From positions 1,598,769 through 1,662,768 of the forward strand of contig NZ_LT671417.1 in NCBI RefSeq assembly GCF_900128445.1: DNA of 64,000 bases. The letters run 5' to 3'. Positions within the stretch are counted from its first letter, which is position 1; every line of letters begins with the position of its first letter. Of this stretch, positions 54,077-62,739 are shown piece after piece. The DNA comes from Thermophilibacter provencensis. GTDB lineage: Bacteria; Actinomycetota; Coriobacteriia; Coriobacteriales; Atopobiaceae. Under the pieces are notes generated by a model, which did not search any database, was not told where the DNA came from, and was given only the letters and a program-made list of their open reading frames with translations. Both the position numbers and the translations under genes were made by a program.

Positions 54077-55958
54077 AACGTGGCAGCTGGCAGTAGGGTG
54101 AAGCCTGGTCAAAGTTGGAGCTGTAGTAGGGGTCGCCCGCGGCTCGAGCGGCGGGCCACTTCTCATCGAAGAGCTTGAGATCATCCGCTCTGAAATCGGG
54201 CGCTTGTGTTTGGGTGTTGTAGGGGGTTTGTGGTGCCGCCTCATCAACTTCAACTTTAACTAGGGGGGTCGCTACGATGCGAAGACTATGATTCAGGACG
54301 CGCCTACAGAGGTCTGCGGCGCCAATCTCCCCCTCGAAGCGCTCGTCAAAGCCACCGAGGACATGGAATAGGTCATGGGATATGCAGAGTCCTTGCAACG
54401 AGCAGGCGCTGACATTCTGGAACGCGCGTGCATTGCATTGGTATGCGGGAAAGTCGTCGGGATAGCCTCGATGAAGGGGCATGATGCGCCCTTCAGTTAC
54501 TGCAACGCCAAAGCACTTGGTACTGCCGTTAGGGTAGAGCAGCTTTGGCGCGGAGATTCCAACGCCGTTAAGCGCACACAGCGCACCGAGCTGCCTAAGC
54601 GGTTCCGGCGTAATAAATGAGCAGAGATCGTCAACAAAAACCAGGTTTTTGCCCTTTGCATGGCGGGCTCCGTCATTGTAGTCGCATAACTTATTTCCTT
54701 GGGAGGAAATTAGTGTTAAGGAGGCCGGAATTGGGAAACCGTCAAGTGACACACTGCGAAGGGCTTCCCGCAAAACAGGCTTGTTGCCAACAAATATGAC
54801 ATCCGTGCTAGTAGGCAGGTTTGCCTCCAGAAGGGATATAAGGAAGTTCCTGCATACCCTAAAGTCATCAGCGCAAGAGACAACTACCGACGTTGTGGGC
54901 GCGCTTCCGTTGAACCAGACGTTATGTAAATTGAATATGCCAGAGGAGACAAGCGCAGCATTCAGCTGCCTTGTCTCAATGTGTGAGAAAACTGAGAGCT
55001 TGTTGGCTATACGAGAGTATGGCTTGGAATCTGGATTTGTCGCAGTTGAGGCGGGATGAATTCGCCAGTGGTAGAGGACCTTTTCGATACAGCGGACGCT
55101 ACGTGCCCGACCAATGCAGCGAAGAACCATATTGTAGTCCTGGGCGCCGTCATATCTTGCATCCGGACGGGACATCGACTCAATGAGCGTCCGTCGTACG
55201 GTCATAAGATGAATGATGTAGTTCTTGCAAAGAAGAAGCTCAGGAGAGAACTGCGGCTTGAACATGGGATTGAGGTGCTGAAACGCCTGTGTTTTCTCGT
55301 CAAAACTCACCATGTCCTCGTCGCAATAGAGGAAGTCGATGGTAGGGTCATCGTTGAGGGCGGACGCGTACTCGAAGAGGAGGTTGGGCTCTATAAAGTC
55401 ATCATGGTCGAGGAAACAACAGAAGTCGCCCTTTGAGACAGAAATCCCTCGGTTGGTGTTTTCAGTGATTCCGTAGTTTTCATCGAGGGTAACGACTGTG
55501 ATGCGTCTGTCTCGCTCTTGGTAAGTGCGCAGCTCATCAGCAAGCTCCAAGAGCTCTGGGCTTGCATTGATCAGAACGAGCTCAAAATTGTCGAAAGTTT
55601 GGGCAAGTACCGAGTCCGCCATTGTGCGGAAGTATTCGATTGGTGTCTTATAGAGGGGGACAATGATGCTAAAGAGAGGGCGTATGGCAAGGTCGGCCTG
55701 AGCGTCACGCTGCTCCTGGAGCTGTACCTCTGAGGCTTGGTGTGCTCGGAACCACGTCTCGTAGTAGGGGTCGGTCCAGGCGTCAATGGGGTAGCCGTCC
55801 GGTCCAAAGGGGCGATGGTAAATTGCCTTCTGAACCTCATCGAGGCTGTCGTAGAGTTTTTTCTCCGGAGACTCGTTCTCGGTAGAAGTGCGAGGTGCAC
55901 CATTACTGGGCGAGGAATTACTTGTCATGAATGAGACAAACCGACGAAGGATGGACAT
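54072..55958 (-). CDS. Large glycosyltransferase with GT2 domains
   Basis: 628 residues from the ATG at 55958 (GGAG upstream); the frame is open to 56171 but that part looks non-coding. After a linker of about 60 residues and a short conserved DEVQKAIYHRPFGPDGYPID segment, a GT2 domain follows (LFSIIVPLYKTPIEYFRTMA, ELVLINASPELLE, CCFLDHDDFIEPNLLFEYAS, CDEDMVSFDEKT). A second, more worn GT-A-like domain follows (TTSVVVSCADDFRVC, NLVFVDDLCSF, GGFDERFEGEIGAADLCRR). It closely follows the plan of the gene at 29944 without that protein's N-terminal region. It belongs to glycan chain extension; sugars are unknown. Confidence 0.84.
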   Translation of the reverse strand: MSILRRFVSFMTSNSSPSNGAPRTSTENESPEKKLYDSLDEVQKAIYHRPFGPDGYPIDAWTDPYYETWFRAHQASEVQLQEQRDAQADLAIRPLFSIIVPLYKTPIEYFRTMADSVLAQTFDNFELVLINASPELLELADELRTYQERDRRITVVTLDENYGITENTNRGISVSKGDFCCFLDHDDFIEPNLLFEYASALNDDPTIDFLYCDEDMVSFDEKTQAFQHLNPMFKPQFSPELLLCKNYIIHLMTVRRTLIESMSRPDARYDGAQDYNMVLRCIGRARSVRCIEKVLYHWRIHPASTATNPDSKPYSRIANKLSVFSHIETRQLNAALVSSGIFNLHNVWFNGSAPTTSVVVSCADDFRVCRNFLISLLEANLPTSTDVIFVGNKPVLREALRSVSLDGFPIPASLTLISSQGNKLCDYNDGARHAKGKNLVFVDDLCSFITPEPLRQLGALCALNGVGISAPKLLYPNGSTKCFGVAVTEGRIMPLHRGYPDDFPAYQCNARAFQNVSACSLQGLCISHDLFHVLGGFDERFEGEIGAADLCRRVLNHSLRIVATPLVKVEVDEAAPQTPYNTQTQAPDFRADDLKLFDEKWPAARAAGDPYYSSNFDQASPYCQLPRS

Positions 55959-56243
55959 GACGTGCACTCCAAGTTGTCTGCGACTACATGAACTGGCTAT
56001 GGCGAAGTATAGATGAGTTCGTTGGCATTCTTTCTTTCGTCTGTACGGAAGTCGATTAGTTTTCGGAGCCGATCCTAGGTTGCGGACATGCGCAGCAACT
56101 GATGGGAGAGGCAGCGAGCAGGCAAGCTGTTTATGCAGACCAGCATGCCTGCCGCAAAGGTAGATGTCCATATATGTCCATGCTGGACGGCTGTGTCGAC
56201 CCCGAATGCACAGCCGACCCCTAGATGCAATAAGGAGCAGCGT

Positions 56244-58340
56244 CTACCGATCAATCTTGTATAACCCCAGCGCCCCGCTCTCGCAGATGCACGTGAAGCC
56301 AGGGGTTTCTGAGGTGATTGAGGAAATACCGGCAAACAGCGACTCGTCGTAGTCGCCACGCAGGTTGATGAAGGCGCTCTTCTCCTCGCCATCTCGTAGG
56401 ACGATCACGTAGCGCGCGTCGACAGACTCAACGGCAGCCTGAACCTCGGGGTCCGTCGCATAGTCACAGAGCCGCTCACGGATGATCTTGCTCTCTTCGG
56501 TCTCGTTCTCGTCTCCGTAGCCACCAACGAAGTTGCGATAATAGACCCTGAGTCCCGTGGTGCCGTAGGCGAGGAAGCTGCCGTCCATGGGGTTGTTGAT
56601 GACGAGGTCGTCCTCTGGAACAAGGGACTGAATCTTGATTTTATTGAGGAAGAGCTGCTCGCTCACATCGAGCGGCTGATCAACCGAGTATGCGTCCTCG
56701 ATTCCCTTTCGAAAGTCCCCGAACGTGGTGTGTACGCTCTTGGGCCAGTCTCTGACCTGCTCGTATTTATATGCCTCCTGCTCCTGAAGGGTGTACTTGT
56801 GATGCAGCCCGGGGAAGTTGAACTCGGGCATGAAGTTGAGGATGAGAAACGCTGCGGCAGCGGAGGCGGCAATGAGGAGTCTGTTTGGTCTCGCACCCCT
56901 TGCACCATTATTGGCAGCAACAAGCTTTACCAGGGTGTCGTAGGCCCACGCCGCCCCGAGCGTGGCAAGCGGGATGCCCGCGATGGCAGCGATGGCTGCG
57001 AGCCTCATCGGGTCGGTGTACCAAAACCCCGCGAGCAATTGCTTCAGCTCATCTTGATGGGTGGCGCTGACGAGAAGGATGTAGCAGATTAACATATAGG
57101 ACGCCAAGAGCCATCGCCGCCCGGGGGTGTGCAGAGCGCGTATGGCGCCCGCGATGACGAGGATTCCCAGAACGATCTGGGCAGCTGTCTCATAGTTGAA
57201 ACCCATGTTATAGCAGAGCGTGAGTATGTTGATGACTTGCTGGAACAATCTGGAGAAGGGGGGCCAGACATGGGTGACGGTCCCCTCGAACATGGGCAGG
57301 TGGTAGCAGAGGACCCAGAATCCGGCGCAGAGCGCCGCGAACGCGACGCTGAGGGCGACCTTGCACAGGGCTCCCCAGCCGCGCGCGCCGCATGCATCGC
57401 AGATTCTGGAGATGCAATAGGGGGCAAGAAAAACAATGCACGTGAAGATGGTGTTCGGGTGGCAGAGCGCTAGTCCGACGGCTGAAATTGCAAGTGCGGA
57501 GAGCGTGCGCGCGCGCATGGCAGGGGATGGGCCGTTGGAGAGCATGTGGACGAAGAGCGCCATTGCGCTGGGCATGAGCGAAAAGCCGGCTACGTTCGCG
57601 TAGACAGGGCCAAACGCGAGGAGGTTCCAGGGGAAGGCGACAAAGGCAAGGGAGGTGAGGGAGCCGCAGTAGTGTGCGGTCCTTGACTCGGGGAAGAGTA
57701 CTCCCACCAGCGCGAGTACGGAAAGGGGAAAGGCGATGCAGCTAAGCGCGAACATGGACGCATTGATGACAAGCGGTACCGGGCACCCCGTGATTTGGAC
57801 GACAAGGGCGCAGACGGCGTGCCATGCAGCGGGATAGAAGCCGGTGTTTCCGAGAGGGTCGATTGCCTGGTCGGCCGCCGATAGGTACGGTCCCACATTC
57901 AGCGAGGTGAGAGTCCCTGAGTCTGCCATCGACTGGATGAGGTTGAGGTGCTGCGTGACGTCATAGGCTTGGAAGAGGCTATACGGCGTTCCGAGGCGCG
58001 AGAGGAACAAGTTGTATCCTAGGGCGATCCCGAGGACGAGGCAGAGGACAAGAGCCCAAGGCTCAACACGCGGGAGCATGAGATTGAGGTTTCGCCTGCG
58101 GGTAAGGAGGAGGCCCAGCAGCGGAAGCGAAACGACAACACCGAGGAGCGTCAGCGGGGTGGATGCTATGTGAATGAGCGCGAAAGCCTGCCCCACGATC
58201 GCAATGAGCGAAAGGCCTACGATGGGCGCGAGGAGCACCGGCCACGCACCCTTGGCGCCAATCGCGCGCATCGACAGGTACCCGGGGATGAGCAGCACCC
58301 CAAGCGTAACGAGCAGCACCAGGGCAAACTCATTCCACAT
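56244..58340 (-). CDS. DUF6541 multi-span membrane protein
   Basis: 698 residues with about 12 helices in the first 520, starting FALVLLVTLGVLLIPGYLSM, then a soluble tail with VEPDDLVINNPMDGS-like sequence (actual: LVPEDDLVINNPMDGSFLAY) and the end SGALGLYKIDR. An outside loop after the third or fourth helix has SLFQAYDVTQHLNLIQSMAD, an Asp/His motif as in other DUF6541 proteins, which are often found in actinobacterial glycan loci and proposed to be GT-C-like transferases. The truncated gene at 25127 has the same general layout. Function is not established. Confidence 0.8.
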   Translation of the reverse strand: MWNEFALVLLVTLGVLLIPGYLSMRAIGAKGAWPVLLAPIVGLSLIAIVGQAFALIHIASTPLTLLGVVVSLPLLGLLLTRRRNLNLMLPRVEPWALVLCLVLGIALGYNLFLSRLGTPYSLFQAYDVTQHLNLIQSMADSGTLTSLNVGPYLSAADQAIDPLGNTGFYPAAWHAVCALVVQITGCPVPLVINASMFALSCIAFPLSVLALVGVLFPESRTAHYCGSLTSLAFVAFPWNLLAFGPVYANVAGFSLMPSAMALFVHMLSNGPSPAMRARTLSALAISAVGLALCHPNTIFTCIVFLAPYCISRICDACGARGWGALCKVALSVAFAALCAGFWVLCYHLPMFEGTVTHVWPPFSRLFQQVINILTLCYNMGFNYETAAQIVLGILVIAGAIRALHTPGRRWLLASYMLICYILLVSATHQDELKQLLAGFWYTDPMRLAAIAAIAGIPLATLGAAWAYDTLVKLVAANNGARGARPNRLLIAASAAAAFLILNFMPEFNFPGLHHKYTLQEQEAYKYEQVRDWPKSVHTTFGDFRKGIEDAYSVDQPLDVSEQLFLNKIKIQSLVPEDDLVINNPMDGSFLAYGTTGLRVYYRNFVGGYGDENETEESKIIRERLCDYATDPEVQAAVESVDARYVIVLRDGEEKSAFINLRGDYDESLFAGISSITSETPGFTCICESGALGLYKIDR

Positions 58341-58613
58341 TGCAAATTCACCTCATACTTTTGCGGTCCGATGAAAACGGGCAGCAGATTTCGTATCGTC
58401 TGGTCTTTCATCATCAACTATATCGTATGGGGCCGAGGTACCGCGCTTCGCAATCAACGTGCGGGCGCGCTCCCGGAGGGCATGCATTGGGGTGTCGGGG
58501 CGGCGTGGCGTACCGCCCCGCCCATTCGCCTGACGCCCATCCCACACCTCTGACTTTGCTGCTTGCCTAGCTTGGCGCGGCGGAGGTTCAATACCCCTCC
58601 GCCGCCTCGGCGG

Positions 58614-59807
58614 TTATGGCTTGCATCGTTTGCAGGGGGTGTAGCCCAGGTTCTGTGCCATAGAGAGCGAGATGGGGTGACAGGACTCGCGGAGGTACTG
58701 GCAACCGTATCGGTGGTACTTCTCTCCCGTGTCGGTGATGTAGACGGTTTGCTCGGTCGTCTCCTGCTGGCGCTCGGCCTCGGCCTGGGCCTCCGTCTCG
58801 GCCTGTGCTCGCGCTGCCGCTTCGGCCTCAGCCTGGGCCTTTGCCTCGGCCTCGGCGCGTGCGCGCTCCTCCTCTGCGCGCTGCTCGGCGAGGGCCCGCG
58901 TCGCCTCCTCGTCAACGGTGACGCGCACCGTCACGAGCACGTCCTCGCGTCTGGTGAACGTTCTGGTCTCGGTGCTTGCGGAGAAGACGGTGTCCCCCTG
59001 CGTGAGAACGCTCTCGTCAACGGAGAAGGAGTAGGTGCCCGCCTCGTAGCCGCTGAGCGAGAACGAGGTGCCGGGCGAGGCCGGGATTGTCTCGCTGACG
59101 CGGCCCCCATCCTCCAGGGCTCCCGAGACCGTGACGGGAATCGAGCCGTACGACGCGTCCCAGCCCTCGGCCTCGACGGTGAACTCGAGCGTACCGTCCT
59201 GAGGGACGAGGACGAGCGCAATGCTGACGTCAACGTCCTCCTCGAGCCTGAGCGTGCAGGTGGCCCGGGGCTCTGTCGGCTCGAAGAGCTCCTCCCCGTG
59301 CCTGAGCGAGGACTCCTCCACGGTGAACGAGTAGGTGCCGGTCTCGTAGTCCCCCAAGGTGCTCGTCGTTCCGGGGACGACCTCCAGCGAGTCGCTCACC
59401 TCGTCTCCGGACTCCGTGGTTCCCTCGACGCTGATGGCAACGGCGCCGTATTCCTGCCGCCAGGCCGGCGCGTCGACGGAGACCCTGATGACGCCCGGTT
59501 GCGGCGGGACATACGTCGAGAGCGCCGCGCAAACAAGGATGCCGAGGGCGCCGAGGGCGACGGAGGCGCGCGGGGCCCTCACGTACTGGCGCGGCACCTT
59601 GAAGAGTGCGAGTGCGACAAGCGCGGCAATCCCGACCACCATTCCCGCCCATGGAAGCGCGCGTGCGGCGAGCGCCAGGACGCAGGACGCAATGGCGAGC
59701 CAAAATGGCAGCTCGAAGCGCCACCCCTGGGGTGGGACGTACCCCGCTTGGTCGAACTCCTCCTCGGATGGCCCGTCGAAAGGAGCCTTGCCGTGCTTCT
59801 CGGTCAT
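58614..59807 (-). CDS. Membrane-anchored protein with two beta repeats and a C-terminal His/Cys motif
   Basis: 397 residues from the ATG at 59807 (GAGGGGG upstream). A short cytoplasmic end is followed by two or three hydrophobic helices (about 33-95), then two ~90-residue repeats that resemble one another (GVIRVSVDAPAW...ETGTYSFTVEESSL and GTLEFTVEAEGW...EAGTYSFSVDESVL), an Ala/Glu-rich charged helix, and the ending VYITDTGEKYHRYGCQYLRE...GYTPCKRCKP. That H-x3-C...C-x2-C ending is seen at the C-terminus of many secreted nucleases and surface proteins and may bind zinc. No enzyme domain is recognised. It is divergent from the gene at 59951. Confidence 0.7.
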   Translation of the reverse strand: MTEKHGKAPFDGPSEEEFDQAGYVPPQGWRFELPFWLAIASCVLALAARALPWAGMVVGIAALVALALFKVPRQYVRAPRASVALGALGILVCAALSTYVPPQPGVIRVSVDAPAWRQEYGAVAISVEGTTESGDEVSDSLEVVPGTTSTLGDYETGTYSFTVEESSLRHGEELFEPTEPRATCTLRLEEDVDVSIALVLVPQDGTLEFTVEAEGWDASYGSIPVTVSGALEDGGRVSETIPASPGTSFSLSGYEAGTYSFSVDESVLTQGDTVFSASTETRTFTRREDVLVTVRVTVDEEATRALAEQRAEEERARAEAEAKAQAEAEAAARAQAETEAQAEAERQQETTEQTVYITDTGEKYHRYGCQYLRESCHPISLSMAQNLGYTPCKRCKP

Positions 59808-59867
59808 GGGATGCCCCCTCCCTGACGCCTGCCGGGACCGTTCGTCGAGGCGGTAACGTGTCAGCTT

Positions 59868-59890
59868 CCTGTCAGTATACTCAGGACAGG
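59868..59890. promoter_or_regulatory. Inverted repeat in a divergent promoter gap
   Basis: CCTGTC and GACAGG flank AGTATACT, itself a palindrome that gives a TATACT -10-like box on both strands. It sits in the 143-bp gap between the genes at 59807 (minus) and 59951 (plus). It could be a shared promoter and regulator site; no -35 boxes are clear. Confidence 0.4.
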
Positions 59891-59950
59891 GCGGGGCCCT
59901 TTGCTGTTGGGCGGTCGTTCGGCGGACGGTCTCGGAACGGAGGAGCGAGG

Positions 59951-60904
59951 ATGGCTGACTCTGGTCAGGTTGATGCACGGTCTTTGAGGAGGCTGTCGTT
60001 TCCCGGTTCGCACGCAGCCGACCCAGAGGGGACGATGTTTCGTCTCTGGAGGGACGTCCGTCCGCTGCGCACCGCAGGGTCCCTCGAGGCGGAGATGGGT
60101 TCCCTGACGCCACGGCTCTACGAGCGAAAGACGTTCGAGGCCCCCTATCCCGCCCTGGACGAAGTGCGGGAGGCGCTTTCCCGCGAGGCGGACGAGAAGG
60201 TGCGCCCCCTTGCGTTCTGGAGGGCCTGGCAGCTGAGAGACGAGTACGTGAAAGGGCATGTCAGAGAGCGCTATGCGAAGCTCGTCGCCTCCTGGGAGCG
60301 AGAGAGGGAGGCCTTTGATGCGCGGGAGGCCCGCATTGCCGAGGAGCGGGATGCTGCGGCCGTGAAAAACTGCGAGCGCAGGCGCGGGCACATTCGAAAG
60401 GTGCTCGAGGGGGATGCGGGTGCTATCGGGGAGGGCGCCGAGAGGCTTTCCTCGGAGTGCGCCATCCCTCTTCCATTTACTCTGAGGTACGCCTATGAGG
60501 AGGGCGCCGGCAGAATGGCGGCGGAGGTCGATTTGCCGTCCCCGGGAGGGCTGCCCCAGACCACCGTCGAGGTGATGAAGAGCGGGAGGAGTCGGCCGAG
60601 GCCCAAAACGCAGAGGGCGGTGCGCGAGGAGTACGCCCGGTACGTCTTCGCGCTTATCGCATATCTCGCTCACGGGCTGTTTGACCTGAGCCCGGCCATC
60701 GGGCACGTTGTCATCTCGGGCTATCGGACCGGTGAGGGAGACGGCGGGGAGTGCGTCCTGTCCGTCCTGTTTGACCGGGAGGGGTTCGTTGCGGCCCTGG
60801 ATGACGTTGCCGATCCCGAGGCGCTCTGCCTTAGCTTCGAGCACCGCTGCCAGATGACGAAGACGAAGGTCATAAAGCCGGTAGAGCCCCTGGAGCGCCT
60901 GTAG
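59951..60904 (+). CDS. Uncharacterised protein
   Basis: 317 residues from the ATG at 59951 with GGAGGAGCGAGG upstream. No signal peptide or membrane helix. The middle (about 85-140) is a strongly charged helix (RERYAKLVASWEREREAFDA). The C-terminal third has a conserved look (QRAVREEYARYVFALIAYLA, LSPAIGHVVISGY, LCLSFEHRCQMTKTKVIKPV), like the tail of some cytosolic bacterial proteins of unknown function next to DUF4236. It is a likely cytoplasmic protein; I do not recognise a function. Confidence 0.65.
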   Translation: MADSGQVDARSLRRLSFPGSHAADPEGTMFRLWRDVRPLRTAGSLEAEMGSLTPRLYERKTFEAPYPALDEVREALSREADEKVRPLAFWRAWQLRDEYVKGHVRERYAKLVASWEREREAFDAREARIAEERDAAAVKNCERRRGHIRKVLEGDAGAIGEGAERLSSECAIPLPFTLRYAYEEGAGRMAAEVDLPSPGGLPQTTVEVMKSGRSRPRPKTQRAVREEYARYVFALIAYLAHGLFDLSPAIGHVVISGYRTGEGDGGECVLSVLFDREGFVAALDDVADPEALCLSFEHRCQMTKTKVIKPVEPLERL

Positions 60905-60965
60905 CGGGATAGTGCCCCGAAAGCGCGGGAGCGCTTGCGGCGGAGATGCCTACCCCGGCGGTTGC

Positions 60966-60971
60966 TATACT
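60966..60971 (+). promoter_or_regulatory. Possible -10 box for the DUF4869 operon
   Basis: TATACT, 39 bases before the ATG at 61010, in a GC-rich gap. No fitting -35 box is visible. Confidence 0.35.
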
Positions 60972-61009
60972 TTGCATCGACGTAATATGCGGACGAGGCG
61001 GTCGTACAC

Positions 61010-61576
61010 ATGCTGAGCATCCAGTTCGGTCATATGCCGGAGGCGATTTTTGACACGGCGACCTTTTTCAGAAACGTGTACCTCGACGCGTGGCTCGATG
61101 ACCCCCTTGCCAAGAGGATGATCAAGTCCGTCGACAAGTCGGAGGTTCTCGGCGAGCGCCTCATCAGGAGCAGGGCGCTCGGCCTCATCCCGCCGACGGA
61201 CCTCTCCGGCGGCGTCAAGACGTTGCTGCTCATCTACAACATGCCCGAGAGGGTGTTCAACGCGTCAACGTGCGGGGACAACTGCGCATACTGGATTCTT
61301 GAGATCGCGCGCAGGCAGGACATCACCATCAACCTGAGGCACATCATGAACTTCGGGCGGGGACGCTTCTCGATCAAGGTCCTCAACACGGGTGAGGTCG
61401 CGCACTCGATGGCGGAGCTTGTGCCCATGGCCATCGACCATCTGAGGGACGGCATGGAGATTGACAGGGAGCTCGAGCGCACGGACCTGCGCGAGGACCC
61501 CATCCTCCGCGTGCCGCCCGGAGCCATGCCGGCCATCCAGCGAGATGATATCGCGTTTGGGGGTGACCGTCTGTGA
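61010..61576 (+). CDS. DUF4869 family protein
   Basis: 188 residues, opening MLSIQFGHMPEAIFDTATFF as DUF4869 proteins do, with GGVKTLLLIYNMPERVFNAS, CGDNCAYWILEIA and INLRHIMNFGRGRFSIKVLN in order. It is a soluble protein without a known active site. The downstream P-loop gene overlaps its stop by GTGA, so the two proteins are made together and probably work together. Family recognition is from memory of the conserved blocks. Confidence 0.75.
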   Translation: MLSIQFGHMPEAIFDTATFFRNVYLDAWLDDPLAKRMIKSVDKSEVLGERLIRSRALGLIPPTDLSGGVKTLLLIYNMPERVFNASTCGDNCAYWILEIARRQDITINLRHIMNFGRGRFSIKVLNTGEVAHSMAELVPMAIDHLRDGMEIDRELERTDLREDPILRVPPGAMPAIQRDDIAFGGDRL

Positions 61577-62550
61577 GGGGGACACATCAGGTCATCGTGC
61601 GCAACAATCGCGTGCAGTTCAAGTTTGAAGTATCGCGCAACATCACTATTATCCGGGGTGACAGCGCTACGGGAAAGACCACGCTCATCGGGATGATTGC
61701 CGACTACGAGCGCAACGGTGCGGCGAGCGGCATCGAGCTCTTCTGCGACGTCCCGTGCGTCATCCTTGAAGGTCCCCGATGGAAGCGGGACCTCTCCTTC
61801 ATTCACGGGTCGATTGTCTTTGTCGACGAGGGCAATGCGTTCACGTCCTCGCATGACTTTGCCCGTGCCGTAAGGGACAGTGACAACTACTACGTCATCG
61901 CCACGAGGGAGAGCCTCTTCTCGCTCCCGTACAGCGTCAGCGAGGTCTATGGAATCAGGAACAGCGGCAGGAGCTCGTCGAGGTACCCACAGGTATCCCG
62001 CCTGTACAGCACCTTCTACCAGATTTATGATCCGAGCCCCTCGGCTCCGTTCATCCCGGAGCTGGTTGTGGTCGAGGACAGCAACGCGGGCTTCGAGTTC
62101 TTCTCAGAGCTCTTCTCCCGGGTGGGTATTCCATGCGTTTCTGCGGGAGGGAAGGGCAACGTCTGCCGAACGGTCAAGGACGCTTCCGAGCAGTCAATCT
62201 TGGTGATTGCCGACGGGGCGGCGTTTGGCCCGGAGATGGAGGGCGCAACCTCCCTCGGTGCGTACAAGCGGGTGCGGCTGTTCCTGCCCGAGTCGTTCGA
62301 GTGGCTCGTCCTAAACTCCGGGCTAATCGGCGGTTCCGATGTTGCCGACGCTCTCGCAAATCCCTCCGACCATATTGAGTCGCGTGACTTCTTCAGCTGG
62401 GAGCGATTCTTCACTGCGTTTCTTGTGGGTAAGACTCGCGGCACGTACCTGCAGTACGAGAAGAGGGCGCTCAACCCCGCGTATCTGCAGGACCACGAGA
62501 TGGGAGCCATCAAGGGCGAGATGCCCAAGGACATAGGCGTCTCCCTCTAG
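61573..62550 (+). CDS. P-loop ATPase-like protein with possible Toprim-like C-terminal half
   Basis: 325 residues from a GTG that overlaps the previous stop. Walker A is at residues 29-37 (RGDSATGKTTL), a Walker B-like SIVFVDEGNAF at 80-90, with no obvious ABC signature between them. The second half (about 163-217) runs PELVVVEDSNAGFEFFSELF, SAGGKGNV, ILVIADGAAFGPEME. The order of acidic Glu, Gly-Lys-Gly and hydrophobic-Asp recalls a Toprim fold, as in OLD-family nucleases, but the match is by eye only. The protein always pairs here with DUF4869. Function is unknown. Confidence 0.65.
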   Translation: MRGTHQVIVRNNRVQFKFEVSRNITIIRGDSATGKTTLIGMIADYERNGAASGIELFCDVPCVILEGPRWKRDLSFIHGSIVFVDEGNAFTSSHDFARAVRDSDNYYVIATRESLFSLPYSVSEVYGIRNSGRSSSRYPQVSRLYSTFYQIYDPSPSAPFIPELVVVEDSNAGFEFFSELFSRVGIPCVSAGGKGNVCRTVKDASEQSILVIADGAAFGPEMEGATSLGAYKRVRLFLPESFEWLVLNSGLIGGSDVADALANPSDHIESRDFFSWERFFTAFLVGKTRGTYLQYEKRALNPAYLQDHEMGAIKGEMPKDIGVSL

Positions 62551-62579
62551 CCCCCGGCGTTCAACGTCACTGTCAGATT

Positions 62580-62652
62580 AACGCGCACTCGCGCACGTCC
62601 TTCTCGGCGCTTGCCCGGCCGGGCGGTCGGGAGGCGTGTGCGAGTGCGCGTT
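62580..62652. repeat. Long hairpin after the P-loop gene
   Basis: AACGCGCACTCGCGCACG (62580-62597) pairs with CGTGTGCGAGTGCGCGTT (62635-62652) over 18 bases with one G-T pair. The loop holds its own GCCCGGCCGGGC palindrome. It separates the DUF4869 operon from the MarR promoter and may be a terminator, though it lacks a T-run. Confidence 0.8.
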
Positions 62653-62672
62653 GGTCACCAGGACAGACTCCC

Positions 62673-62701
62673 TTGACAACCGTCCGAAATCGGACTAGTC
62701 T
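62673..62701 (+). promoter_or_regulatory. MarR promoter with operator-like palindrome
   Basis: TTGACA (62673-62678), a 17-base spacer and TAGTCT (62696-62701) make a good promoter. The spacer holds the perfect inverted repeat GTCCGAAATCGGAC (62682-62695). A MarR repressor bound there would block RNA polymerase, so self-control of the regulator and exporter genes is likely. Confidence 0.7.
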
Positions 62702-62739
62702 TGCCTTCCGCACGTTGGGAAGCACGACGGAGCGGGGCC

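Noticed and set aside
58563-59825. 420-codon plus-strand frame over the gene at 58614
   Set aside because: Leu/Gly/Arg-rich shadow of the Ala/Glu helix region; the minus-strand frame has a signal-anchor, repeats and a conserved C-terminal motif.
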